From JBEHWX01 sp048498995 (GTDB lineage Bacteria > Bacteroidota > Ignavibacteria > OLB7), in assembly GCA_048498995.1 (NCBI GenBank), contig JBEHWX010000115.1, positions 1 through 17,635 on the forward strand: a DNA stretch of 17,635 nt, read 5' to 3'. The notes beneath the pieces are model-generated. The model was given only the letters and a program-made list of their open reading frames with translations, was not told the origin of the DNA and ran no database searches. Numbering within the stretch: position 1 is the stretch's first letter; each line of letters begins with the position of its first letter. Below, piece after piece: positions 7,586 through 15,378 of this stretch. Made by a program: the position numbers and the translations under genes.

Positions 7586-9412
7586 ATGAACGTTGCAACG
7601 CATGGCCGTCGCGCCGCGTCCCTGCTCGGCGCGCTGGCGTTGATGGTGCTCGCGGCGATCACGCCCGCGCACGCACAGCGCTTCACTCACATGTTCGGCG
7701 ACACATGCCACGAATACGGATTTTCCGGCGTTCACACGCCCGACGGCGGATATATCGCGGTCGGGGGAGCCAACAGCCAGAACGCCGGAGGGGGTGTCGG
7801 TTGCGGGCAGGCGAACGAGGATATCTACATCGTCAAGCTCAACAGCAACGGCACGCTCGCCTGGTCGAAGACGATCGATATCAACGGTGGCAACGATGTC
7901 GCGCGCGATGTCATCGTGTCGCAGTCCGTGCTGGGAGGTTATCTCGTCACGGGATGGACCGACAACAGCGGATGCACGAACCTTGGGAGGAACGATCTGT
8001 TCATTCTCAGGATCAGCAACACCGGCAACGTGACGATGTTCACCATCTACGGAACGCCGGATCACGATGAGATGGGATTTCGCATCATCGAATGCGTGCG
8101 CGACATAAACCGTCGGCGATTCATCGGCGACATCGTCGTGGCGGGCATCTACGATAATCTCGGGAGCTCCGATGCGTTACTACTCCGCGTGTCGCTGACG
8201 GGCGGCCCCATTTTCCAGAAGACGTATGATGGCGGCGGAAGCGACAGATTCTTCGGCGTCACGGAAGCCAGGCTCGGTACCTCCGCGGGAGATCTGATCG
8301 CGTGCGGCGAATCGAACAGCTACGGCACCGGAGCGCTGCAGGGGCTGGCGGTGCGGACCACGCCGAGTGGCACCATCGGCGCGAGTCCGACGGGCGTCGC
8401 GGTCTATGGGTCCAGCAACTACACGCGCTTCTCCCATGTCCAGGAGCTCAGCGTCGGACTGCAGGCTGGGAATCTCGTCTTCTGTGGCGACACCTTCGTC
8501 AACGGATTCGAGGGAACCTACGTGAAGAAGACGGCGGCGGATCCTTGCACATCGATCTACGACGCCTGGTTCGGCAACATCACGCGGAATTCGCATGTCG
8601 AAACCTGGAGTATCCGGGAGATCCGCTCCAGCGCGGGGGGCGGACTGAATAACGGCAACCTGATTATCGCCGGACTGACCGAGGTGACCACGCTCACGCA
8701 CCCGTTCATGCTCGAGATATCACCGGGGCTCGCGTTCGTCGCGCCGCCGGTCGGCGTCGGCTATCGTGTGTACGGCGCAACGGCCGGCAAGGGATACACC
8801 GCCGATCCCGTGGTGGCCTCGGCCGGTGTGTCGACACCCGGATTTTTCCTGACCGCCACCGGCATCGCGCCGGCCGGCGGGATAGGTGCCGGGAGCCTGC
8901 AGATGTATCTGGTGAAGACCGATAATCTCGGCGCGGTCAATTGCAACGATTCGGCCTATGCGCCCGATAGCACCAACCCGAATTATTCTTCCAGTTGCCC
9001 GTCCATCACGATAACCGATATCGGTGACCTCTGCGCGCCCGATTCGACGATCTCCAGCCAGACCTGGGCGGACACCCTCTGCAACGATTCGCTCGGCGTG
9101 GGGCCGACCGGTGGCGGACCGCGCGGCAAGCTCTCGCGCGTGCTTCTGTGGAATGATGGCATGGAGCTCTACCCGAATCCTGTGGCTTCCGGCACCACGC
9201 TCACCGTTGCGACGATGATGCGCGATGCGGGGAAGATGACGGTGATCGTCACCGATCTTGCCGGCAGGGTGGTCCATCGATCGAGCATCGACGCGGCCGC
9301 CGGGCACGCGACCGGGGAAGTGCGCACCGATGGATGGCGACCCGGAACCTATCTGGTGAAGATCGAGAGCGCGGGCCGATCCGAGCAGAAGCGGATCGTC
9401 ATCGAACGATAA
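7586..9412 (+). CDS. T9SS-exported beta-propeller-like surface protein (array paralogue 2)
   Basis: A 608-residue secreted protein, start set by GGAGG at 7577-7581. The signal peptide is residues 1-30 with cleavage after PAHA; the mature protein begins QRF. Seven propeller-like repeats span about 40-450, with strands such as GGYIAVG (54-60), GGYLVTG, GDIVVAG, GDLIACG, GNLVFCG, GNLIIAG and GFFLTATG, each followed by a D/YxxKL-type strand. The Cys linker (Cys453, 471, 483, 499) contains QTWADTLCNDS. The T9SS type A domain is 526-608, with YPNP at 529-532 and GWRPGTYLVKI. It is very close to array gene 3 in both protein and DNA: the last part of the sorting domain shares a run of about 34 identical bases (9329-9362 here), which points to recent duplication or gene conversion. 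A hairpin lies 145 bases downstream. It is expected on the cell surface or in the medium; the ligand is not recognisable. Confidence 0.88.
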   Translation: MNVATHGRRAASLLGALALMVLAAITPAHAQRFTHMFGDTCHEYGFSGVHTPDGGYIAVGGANSQNAGGGVGCGQANEDIYIVKLNSNGTLAWSKTIDINGGNDVARDVIVSQSVLGGYLVTGWTDNSGCTNLGRNDLFILRISNTGNVTMFTIYGTPDHDEMGFRIIECVRDINRRRFIGDIVVAGIYDNLGSSDALLLRVSLTGGPIFQKTYDGGGSDRFFGVTEARLGTSAGDLIACGESNSYGTGALQGLAVRTTPSGTIGASPTGVAVYGSSNYTRFSHVQELSVGLQAGNLVFCGDTFVNGFEGTYVKKTAADPCTSIYDAWFGNITRNSHVETWSIREIRSSAGGGLNNGNLIIAGLTEVTTLTHPFMLEISPGLAFVAPPVGVGYRVYGATAGKGYTADPVVASAGVSTPGFFLTATGIAPAGGIGAGSLQMYLVKTDNLGAVNCNDSAYAPDSTNPNYSSSCPSITITDIGDLCAPDSTISSQTWADTLCNDSLGVGPTGGGPRGKLSRVLLWNDGMELYPNPVASGTTLTVATMMRDAGKMTVIVTDLAGRVVHRSSIDAAAGHATGEVRTDGWRPGTYLVKIESAGRSEQKRIVIER

Positions 9413-9844
9413 GGCCGATATATCGTATCAATGCCGGTGGTCACGACCGGTGAAAACCCGGCGCGCTCCGGCAACCGGCGTGACCCGTGCGTCCCTGGCT
9501 TCGGCGCGCGGTCGGGCGATGGTCCGCGGCGCAGGGCCGTGGCGGATGCAGGCGATACCGGCCCGGAAGGAGACCCGCCTTCCGGGCCGGTTCGTTTGCT
9601 GGTCTCATGCGGTGGGAGGGCGGGGCATGCCGCCGCATGGATCGTCGATGCGCGCAAGTACCGCGGCGGATTTCCTGAACCGTTTTCTGGCCACGAAAGA
9701 TTTTTCACCATCATCATTGAGCCTCGGTCACATTCCTCGGGATCCACGTGTCCCTGATCCGGCGTGCGGAAATTTCACCGCCGCGCGGAATGTCCAGCAC
9801 GGCATCCATCACGCCACTTCACGCCCTAAATAATCGGAGGGTTC
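9413..9844. other. Intergenic region between array genes 2 and 3
   Basis: A 432-base gap. It holds a strong hairpin at 9557-9591, a short AT-rich stretch around 9670-9720 that may contain the promoter of gene 3 (no convincing consensus found), and GGAGG at 9836-9840 before gene 3. The open frames in it are short and not protein-like. Confidence 0.6.
9557..9591 (+). terminator. Strong hairpin terminator after array gene 2
   Basis: ACCGGCCCGGAAGG (9557-9570) pairs with CCTTCCGGGCCGGT (9578-9591), a perfect 14 bp stem with a 7-base loop, followed by the moderately T-rich TCGTTTG. It is 145 bases past the stop, which gives gene 2 an unusually long 3' untranslated region if this is its terminator. 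Confidence 0.7.
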
Positions 9845-11665
9845 ATGAAAGGTCCCATCAACGGGCGCCGGGCACTGTCCCTGCTCGGCGCGCTCGCATC
9901 GCTCATGGTCGCCACCATTTCACCAGCGCACGCGCAGCGCTTCGCGCACATGTTCGGCGACACCTGCCACGAATACTCGTTCTCCGGAATCCACACGGCC
10001 GACGGCGGATATCTCTCCGTCGGAAGCGCGTCGAGCCCGAGCGCCGGCGGCTCCGGCTGCACGGGAGCCAACGAGGATATCTACATCATCAAGCTCAACA
10101 GCAACGGCTCGCTCGCGTGGTCGAAAACCATCGACATCAACGGTGGCAACGATGTCGCGCGCGATGTCATCGTCTCGAATTTCCCGAACGGGGGATATCT
10201 GATTACCGGCTGGACCGACAACAGCGGCTGCTCGAACATGGGAATGAAAGACGTGTTTCTACTCCGCATCAGCACCACCGGCACGCCCACCATGCTCAAT
10301 GTCTACGGAACCGCGGACCACAACGAGATGGGGTTACGCATCATCGAGTGCGTGCGTGACGCCAATCGCCGGAAGTTCGTCGGCGACATCGTCATCGCCG
10401 GCACGTCCGATGACGGCCGTGGAAACTCCGATGCTTATCTGCTGCGCACCACGACAACCGGCGCGGTCATCTTTCAGAATACCTATGGTGGAACCAGTTA
10501 CGACGCATTTTTCGGTGTTACCGAGGCGAAGTTCGGAACCTCGGCCGGTGATCTCATTGCCGCCGGACAGACCTTGAGCTTCAACCCCGGCGGAGGCTTC
10601 GCGGTGCGTGTAACGCCCACTGGCACGATCGGCACCAGCCCGACCGGCGCCGCGGTGTACGGCTGCTATCGTTTCACGCAGGTCGAGGAGCTGAGCGTGG
10701 GCACCGAGGCCGGCCGCCTGGTGTTCTGCGGTGATGGCTACGTCAATAACATCTTCGGAACGTATGTGAAGAAAACGGCGGCCGATCCCTGTACGTCGAT
10801 CGCCGATGCATGGCACGGAAACGCAAACGCGAGCGCAACGTTCGAGACCTGGAATGTCCGGGAGATCAAATCGGGCGCCGGCGGAGGTCTGAACAATGGC
10901 AACCTGATCATCGCGGGCCTCACCGATGTCGCGACCGGCACTCCGAACGATCCCGACCCGTTCATGCTGGAGCTCACCAGTGGTCTGGCGATCGTCACGC
11001 CGCCGACGGGCGTGGGATTTCGCGTCTATGGAAACACGGCGGCCAAGGGCTACACGGCGGTCCCTGTGCTCGCCTCGGCTGGTGTTTCCACCGCGGGCTT
11101 CTACCTCAGCGCAAGCGGCATTGCGCCGGCTGGCGCCATGGGAGCCGGCAGCGTTCAGGCATACCTGATCAAGACCGATAATCTCGGCGTGGTCAACTGC
11201 GACGATGCCAACTACGATGTCGATGAACAGACTCCCGATTTCACGTCGACCTGCCCGTCGATCACGATCACGAACGTCGGAAATCAGTGCGGTCCGGGCT
11301 CGACGGTGCAGAACCAGACCTGGGCGGACACCCTCTGCAACGACTCCCTTAGCGGTGGTACGACCGGCGGGGGACATGGCAAGCTGGCGCTCGTGCTCCT
11401 GCGCGACGACGGCATGGAGCTCTATCCGAACCCCGTGGCCACCGGCAGCGCGCTCACCATCGCGACGACGATGCGCGATGCCGGGAAGATGACGGTGATC
11501 GTCACCGACCTCGCCGGCAAGGTGGTGCATCGCTCCAGCATCGACGCCGCCGCCGGGCACGCGACCAGGGAGGTGCGTACGGATGGATGGCGACCCGGAA
11601 CCTATCTGGTGAAGACGATCGCGGGTGATCGGACACAGCAGAAGAAGGTGGTGATCGGGCGCTGA
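9845..11665 (+). CDS. T9SS-exported beta-propeller-like surface protein (array paralogue 3)
   Basis: A 606-residue secreted protein, start set by GGAGG at 9836-9840. The signal peptide is 1-30 (cleavage after PAHA), mature N-terminus QRF. The seven propeller-like repeats run from about 40 to 450. Typical strand pairs are GGYLSVG...DIYIIKL, GGYLITG...DVFLLRI, GDIVIAG...DAYLLRT, GDLIAAG...GFAVRV, GRLVFCG...TYVKKT, GNLIIAG...PFMLEL and GFYLSASG...AYLIKT. The Cys linker (Cys452, 470, 482, 498) includes CPSITI and QTWADTLCNDS. The type A sorting domain is 524-606 (YPNP 527-530; GWRPGTYLVK). It is the closest relative of array gene 2, differing mostly in the middle blades. Its terminal hairpin is at 11711-11741. 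A secreted structural or binding role is inferred only from architecture. Confidence 0.88.
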   Translation: MKGPINGRRALSLLGALASLMVATISPAHAQRFAHMFGDTCHEYSFSGIHTADGGYLSVGSASSPSAGGSGCTGANEDIYIIKLNSNGSLAWSKTIDINGGNDVARDVIVSNFPNGGYLITGWTDNSGCSNMGMKDVFLLRISTTGTPTMLNVYGTADHNEMGLRIIECVRDANRRKFVGDIVIAGTSDDGRGNSDAYLLRTTTTGAVIFQNTYGGTSYDAFFGVTEAKFGTSAGDLIAAGQTLSFNPGGGFAVRVTPTGTIGTSPTGAAVYGCYRFTQVEELSVGTEAGRLVFCGDGYVNNIFGTYVKKTAADPCTSIADAWHGNANASATFETWNVREIKSGAGGGLNNGNLIIAGLTDVATGTPNDPDPFMLELTSGLAIVTPPTGVGFRVYGNTAAKGYTAVPVLASAGVSTAGFYLSASGIAPAGAMGAGSVQAYLIKTDNLGVVNCDDANYDVDEQTPDFTSTCPSITITNVGNQCGPGSTVQNQTWADTLCNDSLSGGTTGGGHGKLALVLLRDDGMELYPNPVATGSALTIATTMRDAGKMTVIVTDLAGKVVHRSSIDAAAGHATREVRTDGWRPGTYLVKTIAGDRTQQKKVVIGR

Positions 11666-11989
11666 CCGGTCGGCTCTCGATCTGTCGGATCGCGATAGTG
11701 TCTCGTTCGTGCGTGGAGGTCCCGTTCCGGGGCCTCCACGCCTGCGTTTGGCCATGTCCCTCGACTGGTGAGAACTTCCGTCCGATGGTGTGTTGTCCGT
11801 TGCGCGGAGCCGGACCAGGTCTCGGCGCGCCCACGAGAGGCGGGGCGCCATTTGCGGAGCCGACGTTCCGGCAATGGCGATCGGTGCCGCCGCGATTATT
11901 TCACGCCGATTCCGGCTACGCGAATCTCATCTCGATATATGTCTCCATCGTCCGCTATCTCGGGTACATTTCCATGTTGCCGGCGATTC
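11666..11989. other. Intergenic region between array gene 3 and the 903-residue protein gene
   Basis: A 324-base gap with the gene 3 hairpin at 11711-11741. The downstream frame is open from 11768, but residues encoded before 11939 are Arg/Cys-rich and not protein-like. A less GC-rich patch lies near 11890-11980. No promoter consensus was found. Confidence 0.55.
11711..11741 (+). terminator. Hairpin terminator after array gene 3
   Basis: GCGTGGAGGTCCC (11711-11723) pairs with GGGGCCTCCACGC (11729-11741) through 13 positions, one of them a G-U pair, with the loop GTTCC. It is 46 bases past the stop. The following sequence (CTGCGTTTGG) is only slightly T-rich. Confidence 0.65.
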
Positions 11990-14701
11990 ATGTCGATCGC
12001 GCTTCCGCTCCTCGCGCTCGTTCCCGCCATTCTGCGCGCGCAGCTTCCCCACGACGTCCGGATCTCTCCCGAATTGATCGCCACCGATACGGTGCCGGTG
12101 GACTTTCGTGGCGCCTCGGCCGTGCAACGCGATTCACTGACGCTGTTTGCCTGGGTGGGAGGCTACGAGGATGTTCCGGGGATGTTCGTCGGCACACTCC
12201 GCGTACGCTTCGTCTCCTCGTCGGGAGAGCCGGTCGGAGAGGAGCGCGTCGTGTCGGAGCCGGACGCTCGTCCCGGTGGCGCCGTGGCGATACGAGCGAC
12301 GGACTCGGTATTCGTGGTGTTCTGGTGCGACGTGCGATCCGGAGCACCCGAAACCTACGCCCGCGTGCTATCGCGGAACGGCACGCCCATCGGCAACGAG
12401 GTTCGTGTTGCGATCCGGGGATTCAACGACGACAGGCATCTTTTTCTGCTTCCCATCACGTCCGGATGGCGACTGGTGATCGGTGATTCCACCGACGGGA
12501 ATGGCACAATCGTCGTCGATCTCCGTCGCGATCTTGGACAGCCGAAGATGGCGACCGGTTATGGGGGTGAGGTCGTTCGCGATCTGATCGCGGTACATCC
12601 CGGACAGGGGGACGCCCTGATACGGATGGAAGGAACGGCGCCGACCCGCTATCTGCGCTCGGACGGAACGGTCGATGCTCGCCCGGTGACGAACCTTCCG
12701 AGCTACCCCGCCATCGCGTTTGCCGCGGACAGTGCCATGGCGGTCTTGGGCGATTCCGCCGTCTCCGCCTATCGGAGCATCTTCGACGCTTCCCCCGTCT
12801 GGCGTGCCAGCCTGCCCCGGATGAAGGATGCCTACTACGGCTTCCGCGCGCTGCAGCGTGATACGGCCGGGCGGCGATGGCGAGCGGTGCATCTGGCTCC
12901 GAACGTGCCGGGGTGGCAGTACGTATACCTGGCGATGCTCCACGCCGTGACGCTCGACGACAGCGGAGTCCTCAGGTCGGATGTCGTGGTGGATACGGTC
13001 GTTCTCGACGCGGGAAATCCCCCCGCCAATCCCCGCTATCGTGCCGTGATCGACGACCATGCCGAGCGTGATGGCGACGGAGGATATCTGCTGCGTGGAG
13101 CCTCCGACACCTGGTTCCTCGACAAGCAGGGAGTGAAACACTCCGGGGGGAAGGAATATGTCTCGCTGCGACTCGAACCTGATGGCCGGTTGCATGACGC
13201 CAATGACCGGGGGGACGCCACGTTCGGACGGGAAGGGATATTGCCGCTCGCGCGGATCGACAGTGGGGGGATCATTCTCCTGACCGACGCGATCAGCGGC
13301 GACGTCCATCTGCGCGTCGCCAATTCGTCGCGCCGGATCAACGGATCGCAGACGATGCCGGCGATTGTCGCGAACACCGGTGATTCCATCACTTTTTCCT
13401 ACTGGTATCACGAGCGGGCGGCGGGCGCATCGCTCGCGCGCTGGGGCTTCCTGGCGGCCGACACGGCGCGTGATCTCGGCATGATCGTTCATCCCGAGCA
13501 GATGAGCGGTGGACGCCATGAAGGGTGGGACTATCGCTATGTGACGGGGGGCGGCGGAAGCTGCGCGGCGGCCGACGAGCTGGTCGTCTTCAGCCCCGGC
13601 CCGACGCCGGAGCGGGATTTCATCGACGAGCGTTTCCATGCGATTCTCCCGAGCGCTGGCGGATGGATTACCGGTCCCACGCTACTCTCCGAAAAATCGA
13701 TCCTGAATTACGGGAGATTCATCCGCTTCGTGGCCGTCGGCCGCAATGAGATTGCCGGCGTTTCCTCGGCGATCGCCGTCAGTATCGAGCTGGACGGCTT
13801 CCGTGCCTCCATCGTTACCTGGAACGACGCGGGGGACACGATTCGGGCGAGCACACCGCGCCTGCTCGAGGCGGAGCTGGCCGATGCCTTCGCGGTATTT
13901 CCCACGTCTATCCACGACGTGCTCGTGCTGCGTGCCGGCGGCGAGCTCCTTCGTATCCACGATACCACGGTCGCGGAACGGACCATGCTGGCGCCGGCTC
14001 GGCCGGGAGAGGTGATGCGGCTCCTTCTGAACGGGCGCCTGATGCGGGCCCGGCTCGATGCGAGCGACACGACCATGCGGGTGGAGATCTTCGATTTCGG
14101 AACCGGTACGACGCGCTCTTCGGCGTTTCCGGTCGATGGCACCGCTCGGGATATCGCCATTATCCAGAGCGCGCTCGACTCCTCCGTGGCCATCATCCAC
14201 GGCTCGGATTCGGGCGTTCGGGGGAGTCTGCTCGATCAGAATGGCCAGCTGCTTCATCTGGAGAATGGCGCCTCGTTGACCGACTGGAATCTGAGCGAGG
14301 CGAGAACCGTGGCTCGCCACCCCGCCGGGTGCTTCAACCGCGATCAGTTGATCGTGATCTGGGAGGATTATCGCAATGGCGCGCCCGATATCTACGGCGC
14401 CGTCAGTGGTGTTCCTCGGGTTCGGCCGGCGTCGGTCCCGATTGCGAGGCCTGACCGCGCCATGGTGATCCGAGGTGGCGTCTGCCGGCTCGACCTTACG
14501 ATGACGCGCGAGGGAGAGTCCGGCGTGGAAGTCGTCGATGTCGACGGTCGACGGGTGATGGCGCGGGAGCTTGGAAGGCTGGGAGCGGGGGAGCACGTCG
14601 TGGATCTCGATCTATCCGCGGTCGCGCCCGGAATATATCTGGCGCGCGCGATTTCCGGCGCCGAGCTCGTCGGCTCCCGTGTGATTCTCGTGATGCCGTG
14701 A
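11990..14701 (+). CDS. Large secreted protein with T9SS-type C-terminal domain, otherwise unrecognised
   Basis: A 903-residue protein. The N-terminus MSIALPLLALVPAILRA is a signal peptide with cleavage after Ala17 and Gln18 at +1. It lacks a positive charge, so a start at ATG 11939, which adds an RR-containing n-region, is an alternative; neither has a good ribosome site. The body is beta-rich, without recognised enzyme motifs. Two copies of a W-x-D-x-R-x-G-A-P-x-x-Y motif stand out: WCDVRSGAPETYARVL (112-127) and WEDYRNGAPDIYGAV (791-805). These resemble repeats of secreted propeller-like proteins. Residues from about 818 form a T9SS type A-like domain (EVVDVDGRRV, then APGIYLARA, ending VILVMP) without a clear PNP motif. 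It is not a paralogue of the neighbouring propeller genes but shares their export route and sits between paralogues 3 and 4. No hairpin lies close to the stop. Function unknown. Confidence 0.82.
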   Translation: MSIALPLLALVPAILRAQLPHDVRISPELIATDTVPVDFRGASAVQRDSLTLFAWVGGYEDVPGMFVGTLRVRFVSSSGEPVGEERVVSEPDARPGGAVAIRATDSVFVVFWCDVRSGAPETYARVLSRNGTPIGNEVRVAIRGFNDDRHLFLLPITSGWRLVIGDSTDGNGTIVVDLRRDLGQPKMATGYGGEVVRDLIAVHPGQGDALIRMEGTAPTRYLRSDGTVDARPVTNLPSYPAIAFAADSAMAVLGDSAVSAYRSIFDASPVWRASLPRMKDAYYGFRALQRDTAGRRWRAVHLAPNVPGWQYVYLAMLHAVTLDDSGVLRSDVVVDTVVLDAGNPPANPRYRAVIDDHAERDGDGGYLLRGASDTWFLDKQGVKHSGGKEYVSLRLEPDGRLHDANDRGDATFGREGILPLARIDSGGIILLTDAISGDVHLRVANSSRRINGSQTMPAIVANTGDSITFSYWYHERAAGASLARWGFLAADTARDLGMIVHPEQMSGGRHEGWDYRYVTGGGGSCAAADELVVFSPGPTPERDFIDERFHAILPSAGGWITGPTLLSEKSILNYGRFIRFVAVGRNEIAGVSSAIAVSIELDGFRASIVTWNDAGDTIRASTPRLLEAELADAFAVFPTSIHDVLVLRAGGELLRIHDTTVAERTMLAPARPGEVMRLLLNGRLMRARLDASDTTMRVEIFDFGTGTTRSSAFPVDGTARDIAIIQSALDSSVAIIHGSDSGVRGSLLDQNGQLLHLENGASLTDWNLSEARTVARHPAGCFNRDQLIVIWEDYRNGAPDIYGAVSGVPRVRPASVPIARPDRAMVIRGGVCRLDLTMTREGESGVEVVDVDGRRVMARELGRLGAGEHVVDLDLSAVAPGIYLARAISGAELVGSRVILVMP

Positions 14702-15095
14702 TCTACGCGCGCTTCATCATCTCCCGCCATTTCATTGCTCGGACCATCCGATGAGACGAATTGCATAACCGGCCGGCATGCATCGTCGACTCGTGGTGGG
14801 AGATACGGTCGTATCGGGCTCTTCCCAGGCGCGCCACGGGAGTGGCCACGGATGGCCGCCCTGGAACGGCCGGCAATCGCGCCGTGGCGGGTGCGCATCT
14901 CCAGCGTGCGTGATGATGTTGGTGCGTGTCCCGGGAGGGCATGGCGCCGACAACACGGAATTTCCGACGTTATTCCCGTCGCTCGTATCTCTCGCCCGGC
15001 GCATTTCAATCGGCCGCGTCGATCGGGATACCCGCGAAGATTCGGGGGGGTGGCCGGAATGCGTGCGATCCGCCGATGCGTCCGCTGCTTTCCGC

Positions 15096-15123
15096 CACGC
15101 CGCGCGTCTCGGCGTGATTTTTT
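15096..15123 (+). terminator. Intrinsic terminator in the gap before array paralogue 4
   Basis: CACGCCG (15096-15102) pairs with CGGCGTG (15110-15116) over a 7-base loop, immediately followed by ATTTTTT. It is the only hairpin in the window with a true T-run. It lies 394 bases after the preceding stop and just upstream of the candidate promoter for paralogue 4. Confidence 0.65.
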
Positions 15124-15139
15124 CCCGCCGCCGCTCCGC

Positions 15140-15169
15140 TTGACATTGTCACCGGCCGATCCCATTTTG
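15140..15169 (+). promoter_or_regulatory. Candidate promoter for array paralogue 4
   Basis: TTGACA at 15140-15145 is a perfect sigma70-type -35 box, but the matching -10 (CATTTT, 17 bases on) is poor. Read as an FCB-type promoter it is TTG, 19 bases, then CCATTTTG (15162-15169), the same spacing as the eno candidate. It sits directly after the intrinsic terminator and about 210 bases before the start codon. Confidence 0.33.
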
Positions 15170-15378
15170 CCGAGGCAATCACCAGGAGCACGAATAGTTC
15201 GCGCGGGATCCCCCATCACACTCCCGCCGATGCTTCCGCCGGGCAGGTCCAGTGTCCCGGCAAGCGGCCGCACCAACCGGCCCATCGAGCTCCCGCTTTC
15301 CTGGGAGACATCCGCTTCGACGGCACCTCACGTCGGGTCATCAATTCACCAAACTCTCATCCATTCACCGGAGTTCGT

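Larger units (their letters stand above)
14702..15378. other. 677-base intergenic region with an internal terminator
   Basis: The longest gap in the array. Open frames cross it, but none has a ribosome site or a protein-like sequence, and the longest runs into the start of the next gene. It contains a possible structured segment at 14825-14864, an intrinsic terminator at 15096-15123, a candidate promoter at 15140-15169, and GGAG at 15370-15373 before the next gene. The stretch 14702-15123 could be a long 3' untranslated region or a separate small RNA. Confidence 0.5.
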
